Source of the DNA: Sphingobacterium spiritivorum
GTDB taxonomy: Bacteria; Bacteroidota; Bacteroidia; Sphingobacteriales; Sphingobacteriaceae
DNA length: 64,000 nucleotides
Direction: 5' to 3'
Assembly: GCF_016725325.1 (NCBI RefSeq)
Contig: NZ_CP068083.1
Span: forward strand, 620,001-684,000
In this document: positions 18,646-27,039 of the stretch, piece after piece
Layout of the letters: each line of letters starts with the position of its first letter
How positions within the stretch are numbered: the stretch's first letter is position 1
Translations under genes and position numbers: made by a program
Notes under the pieces: model-generated
The model's input: only the letters and a program-made list of their open reading frames with translations
What the model was told of the DNA's origin: nothing
Databases searched by the model: none

Positions 18646-19494
18646 ATGAGTGCAGATATAAACAAACTAGAACAAATCGCATCGCAAGTAAGACGTGACA
18701 TCGTACGCATGGTACACGCCTGTCAGTCAGGACACCCTGGAGGATCATTAGGTTGTACCGATTATTTTGTGGCGCTTTATTTCAACGCTATGAAACGCAA
18801 TCCGTCATTCCATATGGACGGAATCGGAGAAGATCTCTTCTTCTTGTCAAATGGTCACATTTCTCCTGTTTTCTACAGTACACTGGCAAGAGCGGGTTAT
18901 TTTGAAGTAAGTGAATTAGCTACTTTCAGAAAGATCAACTCCCGTCTGCAGGGACACCCGACGACACACGAAGGTCTTCCGGGAATCCGTATTGCTTCCG
19001 GATCTTTGGGTCAGGGACTTTCTGTAGCGATCGGTGCTGCACAAGCAAAAAAATTAAACAAAGACAATAATCTGGTGTACGTCCTGATGGGCGACGGTGA
19101 GCTTCAGGAAGGACAGGTGTGGGAAGCTGCGATGTATGCACCTCATAACAAAATAGACAATCTGATTGCAACCGTTGACTACAACAAAGCACAGATTGAC
19201 GGTTCTACAGATCAGGTACTTTCACTGGGAGATCTCCGTGCTAAATGGGAAGCTTTCGGATGGGATGTACTTGAAATTGCAAAAGGTAACGATATGACTG
19301 CTGTTGTAGCAGGTCTTGAAGAAGCAAAATCACATACCGGAAAAGGAAAACCGGTTGTTATCCTGATGCATACAGAAATGGGTAATGGTGTTGACTTTAT
19401 GATGGGATCTCACAAATGGCATGGTGTAGCACCGAATGATGACCAGTTAACATCTGCATTAGGTCAGTTACAACAAACTTTAGGAGATTATTAA
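18646..19494 (+). CDS. transketolase, N-terminal subunit
   Basis: 282 aa, equal to the thiamine-diphosphate-binding half of transketolase. The TPP/Mg motif is GDGELQEGQVWEAAM followed by the N of VDYNKAQIDG. HPGGSLG and the SNGHISPVFY segment match the family. With the C-terminal subunit it moves two-carbon units between sugar phosphates in the pentose phosphate pathway. The split into two genes is normal in archaea and many Bacteroidota, and the ends here are clean, so it is not a frameshift. Confidence 0.95.
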   Translation: MSADINKLEQIASQVRRDIVRMVHACQSGHPGGSLGCTDYFVALYFNAMKRNPSFHMDGIGEDLFFLSNGHISPVFYSTLARAGYFEVSELATFRKINSRLQGHPTTHEGLPGIRIASGSLGQGLSVAIGAAQAKKLNKDNNLVYVLMGDGELQEGQVWEAAMYAPHNKIDNLIATVDYNKAQIDGSTDQVLSLGDLRAKWEAFGWDVLEIAKGNDMTAVVAGLEEAKSHTGKGKPVVILMHTEMGNGVDFMMGSHKWHGVAPNDDQLTSALGQLQQTLGDY

Positions 19495-19569
19495 TCAGAT
19501 ATTAGATTTTAGTAATTTGTATTTAGAAAAAATCTGAAGACTAAATACCAACTACTCCATACTAAAAGA

Positions 19570-20523
19570 ATGAAAAAATATACATACACAGAATCAAAAG
19601 ATACACGTTCGGGTTTCGGAGCTGGATTACTGGAAGCTGGTAAGCAGGACGAAAATGTCGTGGCCTTATGTGCTGACTTGATCGGTTCATTGAAAATGAA
19701 CGATTTCATAAAAGAATTTCCGGAGCGTTTTTTCCAGATTGGTATTGCAGAAGCAAACATGATGGGTATCGCAGCGGGTCTGACAATAGGCGGTAAAGTT
19801 CCATTCACAGGTACATTTGCCAATTTCTCTACAGGTCGTGTTTATGACCAGATACGTCAATCTATCGCCTATTCGGACAAAAATGTAAAGATTGCTGCTT
19901 CACACGCAGGTCTTACACTGGGAGAAGACGGTGCTACGCACCAGATCCTGGAAGATATCGGTCTGATGAAAATGTTACCTGGAATGACAGTAATCAACCC
20001 ATGTGATTTCAACCAGACCAAAGCAGCTACTATTGCTGTTGCCAAACACCACGGTCCTGTATACTTACGTTTCGGACGTCCTGTAGTACCTAACTTTACT
20101 CCTGCAGATCAGGAGTTCGTCATCGGTAAAGCTATCCTGTTGAATGAGGGTACTGACGTAACGATCATCGCTACAGGTCACCTGGTATGGGAAGCAATCC
20201 AGGCCGGAGAAAAACTGGCAGAACTAGGTATCAGTGCAGAAATCATCAACATTCATACAATTAAACCTCTGGATGAAGAAGCTGTATTGAAATCTGTTGG
20301 TAAAACAAAATGTGTAGTTACAGCTGAAGAACACAACCGTCTGGGTGGTCTGGGCGACAGTGTGGCACAGGTTTTGGCGAAACATTTGCCTACTCCACAA
20401 GAGTATGTTGCTGTAAACGACAGTTTCGGTGAATCCGGAACTCCGGCCCAGTTAATGGAGAAATACGGTTTGAATGCAGAAGCAATCGTTGCTGCAGCTC
20501 AGAAAGTAATTAAGAGAAAATAA
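19570..20523 (+). CDS. transketolase, C-terminal subunit
   Basis: 317 aa, covering the pyrimidine-binding and C-terminal domains of transketolase. FQIGIAEANMMGIAAGL carries the glutamate that activates TPP. THQILEDIGLMKMLPGM and the closing TAEEHNRLGGLGDSVAQVL are typical. It follows the N-terminal subunit by 75 bp in the same direction and must pair with it to be active. An ECF sigma gene starts 21 bp downstream, so read-through from this operon may supply sigma factor. Confidence 0.95.
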   Translation: MKKYTYTESKDTRSGFGAGLLEAGKQDENVVALCADLIGSLKMNDFIKEFPERFFQIGIAEANMMGIAAGLTIGGKVPFTGTFANFSTGRVYDQIRQSIAYSDKNVKIAASHAGLTLGEDGATHQILEDIGLMKMLPGMTVINPCDFNQTKAATIAVAKHHGPVYLRFGRPVVPNFTPADQEFVIGKAILLNEGTDVTIIATGHLVWEAIQAGEKLAELGISAEIINIHTIKPLDEEAVLKSVGKTKCVVTAEEHNRLGGLGDSVAQVLAKHLPTPQEYVAVNDSFGESGTPAQLMEKYGLNAEAIVAAAQKVIKRK

Positions 20524-20544
20524 TAAAGACCACAACGTCAATAT

Positions 20545-21090
20545 ATGGAAGATACTTTAATAATTTCGAAATTTGCGGACGAAGCCACGCGCGAGGAAGC
20601 ATTCGGATTATTGTTGAAGAAATATCAGCAAAAAATTTATTGGCATGTGAGAAGGATGGTAATCGATCATGACGATGCCGATGATGTGGTACAGGATATC
20701 TTTATCAAGGTATGGCGCAATCTGGGCAACTTCCGTGAAGACTCTCAGTTGTACACCTGGCTATATCGTATCGCGACGAATGAATGTATTACCTTTCTGA
20801 ATAAGAAAAAACAGAAGCAGAATGTGTCGTTGGATGACGACACATCTGCCTATCTGGCCGAATCCCTTTCGGATGGCAGCTATTTTAACGGAGATAAAGC
20901 TCAGTTGAAATTGCAACAGGCACTGTTAACACTACCGGAAAAGCAAAAACTGGTATTCAACATGAAATACTTCGATGATATGAAGTATGAAGAGATATCA
21001 GATGTATTGGGGACAAGTGTAGGAGCATTAAAAGCCTCTTATCATCTGGCTGTGAAAAAAATTGAGCACTTTTTTCACACGCACGATTAA
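20545..21090 (+). CDS. ECF-type RNA polymerase sigma factor
   Basis: 181 aa. Region 2 (about 25-95) shows DDADDVVQDIFIKVWRNL and the promoter-opening segment TWLYRIATNECITFLNKKK. Region 4 (about 120-178) has LPEKQKLVFNMKYFDDMKYE and the helix-turn-helix EISDVLGTSVGALKASYHLA. It lacks region 3, as ECF factors do. It is followed by a membrane-anchored protein and a small exported protein, the usual arrangement for a regulated ECF operon in this phylum. The target genes cannot be told from this window. Confidence 0.93.
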   Translation: MEDTLIISKFADEATREEAFGLLLKKYQQKIYWHVRRMVIDHDDADDVVQDIFIKVWRNLGNFREDSQLYTWLYRIATNECITFLNKKKQKQNVSLDDDTSAYLAESLSDGSYFNGDKAQLKLQQALLTLPEKQKLVFNMKYFDDMKYEEISDVLGTSVGALKASYHLAVKKIEHFFHTHD

Positions 21091-21125
21091 ACCTTTTATG
21101 CTTAGTGTATTCTATACTACTTACT

Positions 21126-21962
21126 ATGAAGGAAAATAACACATATCATGATCATAACGAAGATAATAATCTTCCCGAATCATTGCGTGTAAACCCTTTT
21201 GCCGTACCTAAAGATTATTTTGAAAATCTCGAATCCGGTCTTTGCTCACAGATCAGACTTTTGAATACCGCTCCCTCCGAAGAAGAATCCTTTAGTACTC
21301 CTGAAAATTATTTCAATGATCTTCACTCCCGCCTGATGACAGCGGTAAAAATGGATCAGCTGAAAACCAATACAGAAGAAAACGGATTTACAGTTCCTTC
21401 TAACTATTTTGATCAGCTTCAACAACAGATCACTGCAAATATCACTGCAGACCGATGGAAAGATCAGATAAAAGAAGAAGGTTTTGCCGTACCGGAAGAT
21501 TACTTCAATACATTAGAAGATTCCATTTTTGCAGGTATTGCTACAGATCGATTGAAAGCAGAAGTAAAAGAAGACGGTTATACTGTTCCTTCAAATTACT
21601 TTGATCAGTTGTCTGCAGACATACAGGCTAAAGCATTTGAAAAAGAACAACCAAAAATTGTCCCTATCGGAGGTCTGAAACGTCGTAACTGGATGCGATA
21701 TGCAGCTGCGGCCTCAGTTACCCTGATACTGGGATTGGGTGCTTATTTCGGTATTCAACAAGAAGAAACAGCTACAACTGATCTACATTCAGAACTGGCA
21801 AATGTATCTGATGCTGAAATTATAAACTATCTTGCTGCCACGAACAGTGGCGATAATATGGTCTATTTCACACAATATATTTATGAACCTGAGGAGTCGG
21901 CTGGCGTAGGAAGTCAGATTGATAACGAAGATATTGAAGAGTACTTAAAATATTCATTATAA
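21126..21962 (+). CDS. membrane protein with five 32-residue repeats, possible anti-sigma factor
   Basis: 278 aa. The N-terminal cytoplasmic half holds five copies of a motif (G)F-x-V/T-P-x-x-Y-F-x-x-L. The YF pairs lie at 31, 62, 94, 126 and 158, a period of 32 residues. One membrane segment follows at about 189-209 (RYAAAASVTLILGLGAYFG), then an acidic outer tail. Its place directly after the ECF sigma gene and its single-pass form suggest an anti-sigma factor, but I see no zinc-binding anti-sigma motif. ATG 21126 is chosen over an in-frame ATG at 21105. The next gene begins within 4 bp. Confidence 0.75.
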   Translation: MKENNTYHDHNEDNNLPESLRVNPFAVPKDYFENLESGLCSQIRLLNTAPSEEESFSTPENYFNDLHSRLMTAVKMDQLKTNTEENGFTVPSNYFDQLQQQITANITADRWKDQIKEEGFAVPEDYFNTLEDSIFAGIATDRLKAEVKEDGYTVPSNYFDQLSADIQAKAFEKEQPKIVPIGGLKRRNWMRYAAAASVTLILGLGAYFGIQQEETATTDLHSELANVSDAEIINYLAATNSGDNMVYFTQYIYEPEESAGVGSQIDNEDIEEYLKYSL

Positions 21963-21965
21963 GTG

Positions 21966-22418
21966 ATGTTACAGTTGAAAAAGATATTAGCAGCATGTTG
22001 TTTTGTATTTCTATTGACTTTATCTGCTCATGCACAGCGCGATAATGAGCGTTTCAAAGCTATAGAGAACGAGAAAATTGCCTATATTACCAAAGAGCTC
22101 AATCTGAGCAATTCAGAGGCGCAACAGTTCTTCCCGCTCTACAATGAGTATTCACAGGAAATGTGGGCTATACGTAATGAAAAAATTGGTCCCAAACAGA
22201 GTACGCCGGGCAGAAGCAATGGCTTCAGACAAGGCGGATCCAGGGATGTAATCGCATATGACGCCAAAGAACTGGAAATCAAGAAAGAATACCGTGCAAA
22301 ATTCGCCCGTATCATAGGCAATTCACGGGCTTCACAATTTTTTGAGATCGAGCAAAATTTCATAGAACTTCTCTATAAAGAATGGCAAAGCCGAAAAAAC
22401 GGTGCCGGCCGAAGATAA
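21966..22418 (+). CDS. small exported protein of an ECF sigma operon
   Basis: 150 aa with a signal peptide (ending near AHAQ). The mature part is helical and charged: KIAYITKELNLSNSEAQQFF and LYNEYSQEMWAIRNEKIG resemble the alpha-hairpin of Spy/CpxP-like periplasmic proteins. Proteins of this kind are often annotated in Bacteroidota as sensors of ECF sigma factors because they follow sigma and anti-sigma genes, as here. The stop of the previous gene touches a GTG at 21963 that could also serve as start. A terminator closes the operon. Confidence 0.75.
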   Translation: MLQLKKILAACCFVFLLTLSAHAQRDNERFKAIENEKIAYITKELNLSNSEAQQFFPLYNEYSQEMWAIRNEKIGPKQSTPGRSNGFRQGGSRDVIAYDAKELEIKKEYRAKFARIIGNSRASQFFEIEQNFIELLYKEWQSRKNGAGRR

Positions 22419-22423
22419 TACAG

Positions 22424-22455
22424 GAAGAAGTCCAAAAGACTTCTTCTTTTTATTT
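22424..22455 (+). terminator. terminator of the ECF operon
   Basis: GAAGAAGTC / GACTTCTTC stem with CAAAA loop, followed by TTTTTATTT. Confidence 0.88.
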
Positions 22456-22469
22456 AAATCAAAATCAAC

Positions 22470-23657
22470 ATGTTAAGTAATCGTGAATTATTCCTGATGA
22501 ATACAGCCCAGACATCAAACTCTCCCCGTCTGGTAGAAGTAGAAAAAGCAGAAGGAATTTATTTATATGGTCCGCAGGGACAACAATATATGGATCTGGT
22601 ATCGGGTTTTAATGTGAGCAATATAGGTCACAGACATCCTAAGGTACTGGAGGCAATACGGGAGCAACTGGACAAATATCTCCATGTCACTGTATATGGT
22701 GAGTTTGTACAGGCACCACAGGTACAGTTTGCAACAGATCTGCTGGCTGTGCTACCCTCGTCTTTTGAATCGGTATATCTGACAAACAGCGGAGCGGAAG
22801 CTGTAGAAGGATCCATGAAAATTGCAAAACGCTTCACAGGAAGAAGACAGATTATAGCTGCAAAAAAAGCATACCACGGAAGTACACAGGGAGCACTTAG
22901 CCTTATCGGCAATGAAGATTATCAAACCGCATATGCGCCTTTGCTACCGGAGATAGACTTTATTACCTTCAATGATCTTTCAGATCTATCTGCGATCACT
23001 GATAAGACCGCAGCTGTCATCTTAGAAGCTATTCAGGGTGAGGCTGGTGTACGCGTCCCCGACATAGCTTATATGCAGGCTGTGCGCAAGCGTTGTGATG
23101 AAACCGGAACACTGCTAATCTTTGATGAGATACAAACCGGATTCGGACGTACCGGAAAACTCTTTGCTTTCGAACATTTCGGCATCGTTCCGGACATTCT
23201 TATGCTGGCAAAAGGTATAGGAGGAGGAATGCCTCTGGGAGCATTCGTTGCTCCTAAACAGATCATGGATGTGATCAAAGACAATCCCATGTTAGGACAT
23301 ATCACCACATTCGGAGGACATCCTGTAAGTTGTGCCGCAGCAAGAGCATCCTTACAGGTCATAAAAGATGAAAAACTGATCGAACAGGTAGAGGAAAAAG
23401 CACTGCTTTTCCGTCAGTTGCTCCAGCATCCGAAAATTAAAGAGATACGCGGATTAGGTCTGATGATGTGTCTGCAACTGGAAAATTTTGATCAGGTCTA
23501 CCAAGTTAGCAAGTACTGCGCTGAACATGGTGTGATGATAGACTGGTATCTGCACTGTGAGACTGCACTGCGGGTAGCACCTCCGCTGACGATCACCACG
23601 GATCAGATCCGAGAAGCCTGTACCCTAATTCTGGCAGGAGTAGAAAAATACGCTTAG
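22470..23657 (+). CDS. class III (ornithine/acetylornithine-type) aminotransferase
   Basis: 395 aa PLP enzyme of fold type I. The PLP lysine is K248 in LMLAKGIGGGMPLG. The aspartate that binds the pyridine nitrogen is D219 in LLIFDEIQTGFGRTG. TNSGAEAVEGSMKIAKRFTG is the phosphate-binding helix region. It transfers an amino group from an omega-amino donor such as acetylornithine, ornithine or a similar compound. The window has no arginine-biosynthesis neighbours, so the substrate is open. It is preceded and followed by terminators, so it is a single-gene unit. Confidence 0.88.
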   Translation: MLSNRELFLMNTAQTSNSPRLVEVEKAEGIYLYGPQGQQYMDLVSGFNVSNIGHRHPKVLEAIREQLDKYLHVTVYGEFVQAPQVQFATDLLAVLPSSFESVYLTNSGAEAVEGSMKIAKRFTGRRQIIAAKKAYHGSTQGALSLIGNEDYQTAYAPLLPEIDFITFNDLSDLSAITDKTAAVILEAIQGEAGVRVPDIAYMQAVRKRCDETGTLLIFDEIQTGFGRTGKLFAFEHFGIVPDILMLAKGIGGGMPLGAFVAPKQIMDVIKDNPMLGHITTFGGHPVSCAAARASLQVIKDEKLIEQVEEKALLFRQLLQHPKIKEIRGLGLMMCLQLENFDQVYQVSKYCAEHGVMIDWYLHCETALRVAPPLTITTDQIREACTLILAGVEKYA

Positions 23658-23664
23658 TATAGAC

Positions 23665-23699
23665 AAATAAGGGAACATTTCAGATGTTCCCTTATTTAT
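23665..23699. terminator. bidirectional terminator between the aminotransferase and GH29 genes
   Basis: AAATAAGGGAACAT / ATGTTCCCTTATTT stem with a TTCAG loop. Confidence 0.85.
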
Positions 23700-23721
23700 T
23701 CCATATTTTCCGGCGGATATT

Positions 23722-25962
23722 TTATTCGTAAAAATCCAGCTCTGCTATAGCTAATGACTGATCAGCACCGGCTATTTCAGTAGATTCTATCCGGATATAA
23801 CGTGCCTGTATCTTTTGTTTGAATCTATAGGTCCGCATAGTAGGATCATTGATCAGGTTTCCAAATTCAAACTGCTCTGCAAGAGTCCAGTTCTGCCCGT
23901 CGTTACTAACTTTTATAACTCCTTTAGCCATCATTCCTTTAGCATGTACACGCTGCGGAGTATAGGAAAAAGAAGAAAGTTGATATGCTTTTCCCAGATC
24001 TACTGCTATATACTGATTCTGTCCTGTATTTTGTGTTTGCCAATAGCTTTTGACATCAGCATCTATAGCCATCTTTCCTGTTTTTTTCTCTGTTTCACTG
24101 CTCAGGGATATGATCTTCCATTCTGCTTTGGAAATTCCGAAGGTCTGATCCGCCACTGCCCCGATCACCTTATTCTTATCTACAGCTATCGCTTTGATTG
24201 TACCGGGTTTCATCAGAAAAGGTTGATCGTAAACTGGTGATTGAAGAGTAGGTGTACTTCCGTCTAATGTATAGTGAATCACATAATCCATATTTAGATT
24301 TTTGAGTACATCCTCGCCGTGTGGTTTCCATCCGAATTCATGCTCCAGGGGCTTGATAGTGAGCATACCGTTAACATCTCTGGCAAACATCAGCTGAGGA
24401 GGACGTGATGGCGAGTAATAGGCTCCTATATTGCTTATTGCAGACAGGTAACGACTCTCGAGTATCCTTAGTCTGAACCGGTCGGATTGCACCTCAGGAA
24501 AACGAAGAATACGTTTATATCCCACATTTGTTGCCTTTGCAATCTCTTTCCATTGCCCCTCAGACCATATATCGAGTGCATGACCTTCTATCCGTTCACC
24601 ATTTGTACTTACCGCTTCCTGAATCACGAAACGATTTACTGTAATCGGATTCGGGGTCGTAAAGATTAGTTCTCCTGTATTCTCTTTTAACAGTGTGAAA
24701 GTTTTGGAATCTCCATCCAGCGTTTCTTTAGGACCCTTAGCATTTTTCAGCAGGTTAGCGCCGTATGTGTCCCGGATACGCTGCCCCACTTCCTGCAATA
24801 CAGATACATCTTCTGCAGAAAACTTACCTTCTCTATTCGGAGGAATATTTAACAAAAATGTAGAATTACCTCCTACAGAGCGTTCATAAATATCAAAGAC
24901 ATCATCTGCATTCCGGACTTTTTGGTGGGTATCATCTCTGTAGAACCAACCCTCACGTATAGAAGTATTGGTTTCAGCCTGCTGATAATGTAAAAAATTG
25001 CTTTTCAATAGTTGTGCTCTGCTACCGAGATCCTCCTTTGTCAGATCCGGAAAGTTACTCAATCCGGCAGGATCACTTTCATAGGGAATAACATTCCATT
25101 CTGTACTCCGGGTATTTCCGGACTCATTGCCACACCAGCGGATATCTTCTTTACCAAAAATCACAGCCTCAGGAGCCAGTTTTTTTATCAGCTCACGCCA
25201 GGCGGCATAGTTATATTTTTGTCCACCTTTGGTCTTGGGATGTGCTCCGTCAAACCAGACTTCATGAATGGGGCCGTATTCTGTTAACAATTCAAATAAT
25301 TGATTGAGGAAATACTCATTATAATCATCAACCTCAAACTGAAATTTTGTTTTATTCCTGAACGGACGTCCCGGAACATCACGCGGAATAGTACGTTTAC
25401 TGTAGGTACTCTGATTGCCGTATAAACCCTCCGGATTTTCTATCTGAAAAAGATCTGCAGGCGAGAGATATACACCCAGCTTTAGTCCGTATTTGCGACA
25501 TGAAGCGGACAGATCCTTTAATACATCGCCTTTTCCATCTCTGAAAGAAGTAGACATGATGCCGTGCGCAGTATACCGGCTTTGCCACAGGACAAAGCCA
25601 TCATGGTGTTTGACCGTCAGAATAACCATTTTCATACCGGCCGCTTTCATGGATGCACACCATTGATCTGTATCCAGATTTTTGAGATCAAATATCGACG
25701 GATCTTCCATCCCGTTTCCCCATTCCATTCGGGTAAATGTATTTGGACCAAAATGAATAAAAGCAATAAATTCATGTCCGAGTGCCTGATATTGATTGGC
25801 CGTCGGGACGACATGCGCTGCTTTTAATATTTTGTCCGCATCTCTGTCTGTTTTTTCGATAGCATACGTATTCCTGACAGGTAAGGCATTTCCTCTCCCC
25901 TGCGCATGAGCAGCAGCGCTGACCAGACTGCACAGAAGCATTACCCAAATTGGTTTTTTCAT
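23722..25962 (-). CDS. GH29 alpha-L-fucosidase with C-terminal carbohydrate-binding domains
   Basis: 746 aa exported enzyme (signal peptide to about residue 20). The GH29 catalytic barrel spans about 45-400: FIAFIHFGPNTFTRMEWGNG, MVILTVKHHDGFVLW and the nucleophile D238 in HEVWFDGAHP. After about 480 there is a stretch like a discoidin (F5/8 type C) fold, then a Fn3-like chitobiase C-terminal element (DYVIHYTLDGSTPTLQSPV, about 570-600). A final discoidin-like domain ends in the protein tail (DLGKAYQLSSFSYTPQRV). It removes alpha-linked L-fucose from glycans. Convergent with the aminotransferase gene and divergent from the SGNH hydrolase gene. Confidence 0.92.
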   Translation of the reverse strand: MKKPIWVMLLCSLVSAAAHAQGRGNALPVRNTYAIEKTDRDADKILKAAHVVPTANQYQALGHEFIAFIHFGPNTFTRMEWGNGMEDPSIFDLKNLDTDQWCASMKAAGMKMVILTVKHHDGFVLWQSRYTAHGIMSTSFRDGKGDVLKDLSASCRKYGLKLGVYLSPADLFQIENPEGLYGNQSTYSKRTIPRDVPGRPFRNKTKFQFEVDDYNEYFLNQLFELLTEYGPIHEVWFDGAHPKTKGGQKYNYAAWRELIKKLAPEAVIFGKEDIRWCGNESGNTRSTEWNVIPYESDPAGLSNFPDLTKEDLGSRAQLLKSNFLHYQQAETNTSIREGWFYRDDTHQKVRNADDVFDIYERSVGGNSTFLLNIPPNREGKFSAEDVSVLQEVGQRIRDTYGANLLKNAKGPKETLDGDSKTFTLLKENTGELIFTTPNPITVNRFVIQEAVSTNGERIEGHALDIWSEGQWKEIAKATNVGYKRILRFPEVQSDRFRLRILESRYLSAISNIGAYYSPSRPPQLMFARDVNGMLTIKPLEHEFGWKPHGEDVLKNLNMDYVIHYTLDGSTPTLQSPVYDQPFLMKPGTIKAIAVDKNKVIGAVADQTFGISKAEWKIISLSSETEKKTGKMAIDADVKSYWQTQNTGQNQYIAVDLGKAYQLSSFSYTPQRVHAKGMMAKGVIKVSNDGQNWTLAEQFEFGNLINDPTMRTYRFKQKIQARYIRIESTEIAGADQSLAIAELDFYE

Positions 25963-26156
25963 GATTTTGAATCGTTGGATGATATATTCGGTCTAAAAAA
26001 TTGTTTTAAGCCTGCAAGGTAAGAAACATGAGTTTAAGAATCTACAACAATACTACCCTTCAGTATTCTATAACAATCTTATTACCAAATAAATCCCATT
26101 TTAAAACTATGATTACAACAATCAATGCTTATCTTAGATAAGCATAAACCTCTATC

Positions 26157-26921
26157 ATGAACACAAACAGAAGATCTTTTATCAGCAAAAGTCTGCTCAC
26201 CGTAGGTGCAGCTGTGGCCGGCACCTCATTACTACAAGGTCGTGAAAACAATTTGTCCTTACCGGCAAAAGGTAATCAGATCAGCATTAAGAAAAACGAT
26301 ATTATCCTTTTTCAGGGAGACTCCATTACAGATGCTGGGCGTCAGAAAGACAATCCCAATCCAAATGAAACTTCCGCATTCGGCAGCGGCTATGCATTAT
26401 TAGCAGCGGGCAGTCTCTTGTCTGAACATGCATCCAAAAATATCAAGATTTTTAATAAGGGTATCAGCGGTAACCGGGTGCCGGATCTGCAGAAACGCTG
26501 GCAAAGAGATACTTTTGACATCAAACCTACTATCCTGAGTATCCTGATCGGCGTTAATGATTTCTGGAGGACAATGGATAGCGGTGCCAGCAATACGGCA
26601 CAACAGTATAAAGAGCAGTATCAGAAACTTCTGGATGACACTTTGAAACAATTACCCAACGTACAGCTTATTATCGGGGAACCTTTCGGTCTGAAAGGGG
26701 TAAAACATGTAACTGATGCATGGTATCCTGCTTTTGAAGGCTATCAGCAGGCGGCACGTGATGTTGCAAAAGAATTTAAAGCTATCCTGATCCCTTATCA
26801 GACTATTTTTGACAAGGCACTCGCTGAGGCTCCGGGCAATTACTGGACTACGGATGGCGTACACACCAGTCTTGCAGGAGCAACATTAATGGCAGAATCC
26901 TGGTTAAATACCATTAAATAA
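26157..26921 (+). CDS. SGNH/GDSL-family hydrolase, exported
   Basis: 254 aa with a Tat-like signal (NRRSFISKSLLTVGAAVAG). The SGNH blocks are present: block I FQGDSITDAG with nucleophile S56, a glycine block GISGNRVPDL, the asparagine in LIGVNDFW, and D233 / H236 in TTDGVHTSLAG. It is likely an esterase that removes acetyl or other acyl groups from carbohydrates. It is divergent from the fucosidase gene and may act on the same glycan. A strong terminator follows. Confidence 0.9.
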   Translation: MNTNRRSFISKSLLTVGAAVAGTSLLQGRENNLSLPAKGNQISIKKNDIILFQGDSITDAGRQKDNPNPNETSAFGSGYALLAAGSLLSEHASKNIKIFNKGISGNRVPDLQKRWQRDTFDIKPTILSILIGVNDFWRTMDSGASNTAQQYKEQYQKLLDDTLKQLPNVQLIIGEPFGLKGVKHVTDAWYPAFEGYQQAARDVAKEFKAILIPYQTIFDKALAEAPGNYWTTDGVHTSLAGATLMAESWLNTIK

Positions 26922-26967
26922 TCCTGTATACCGGAAATGCCGGCGTGTATTCGCCTTAACTTATACT

Positions 26968-27012
26968 AAAATGACCTCGTTAGCAAGAGCAGCTAACGAG
27001 GTCATTTCATTT
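26968..27012. terminator. bidirectional terminator between the SGNH and MFS genes
   Basis: AAATGACCTCGTTAGC / GCTAACGAGGTCATTT, a perfect 16-bp stem with loop AAGAGCA. Confidence 0.95.
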
Positions 27013-27039
27013 TTAAACAGAGTTATGAACTACAAAATA

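Noticed and set aside
18646..20523. Transketolase gene broken by a frameshift
   Set aside because: Both halves have proper ends, a 75-bp spacer and match the two-subunit form common in this phylum.
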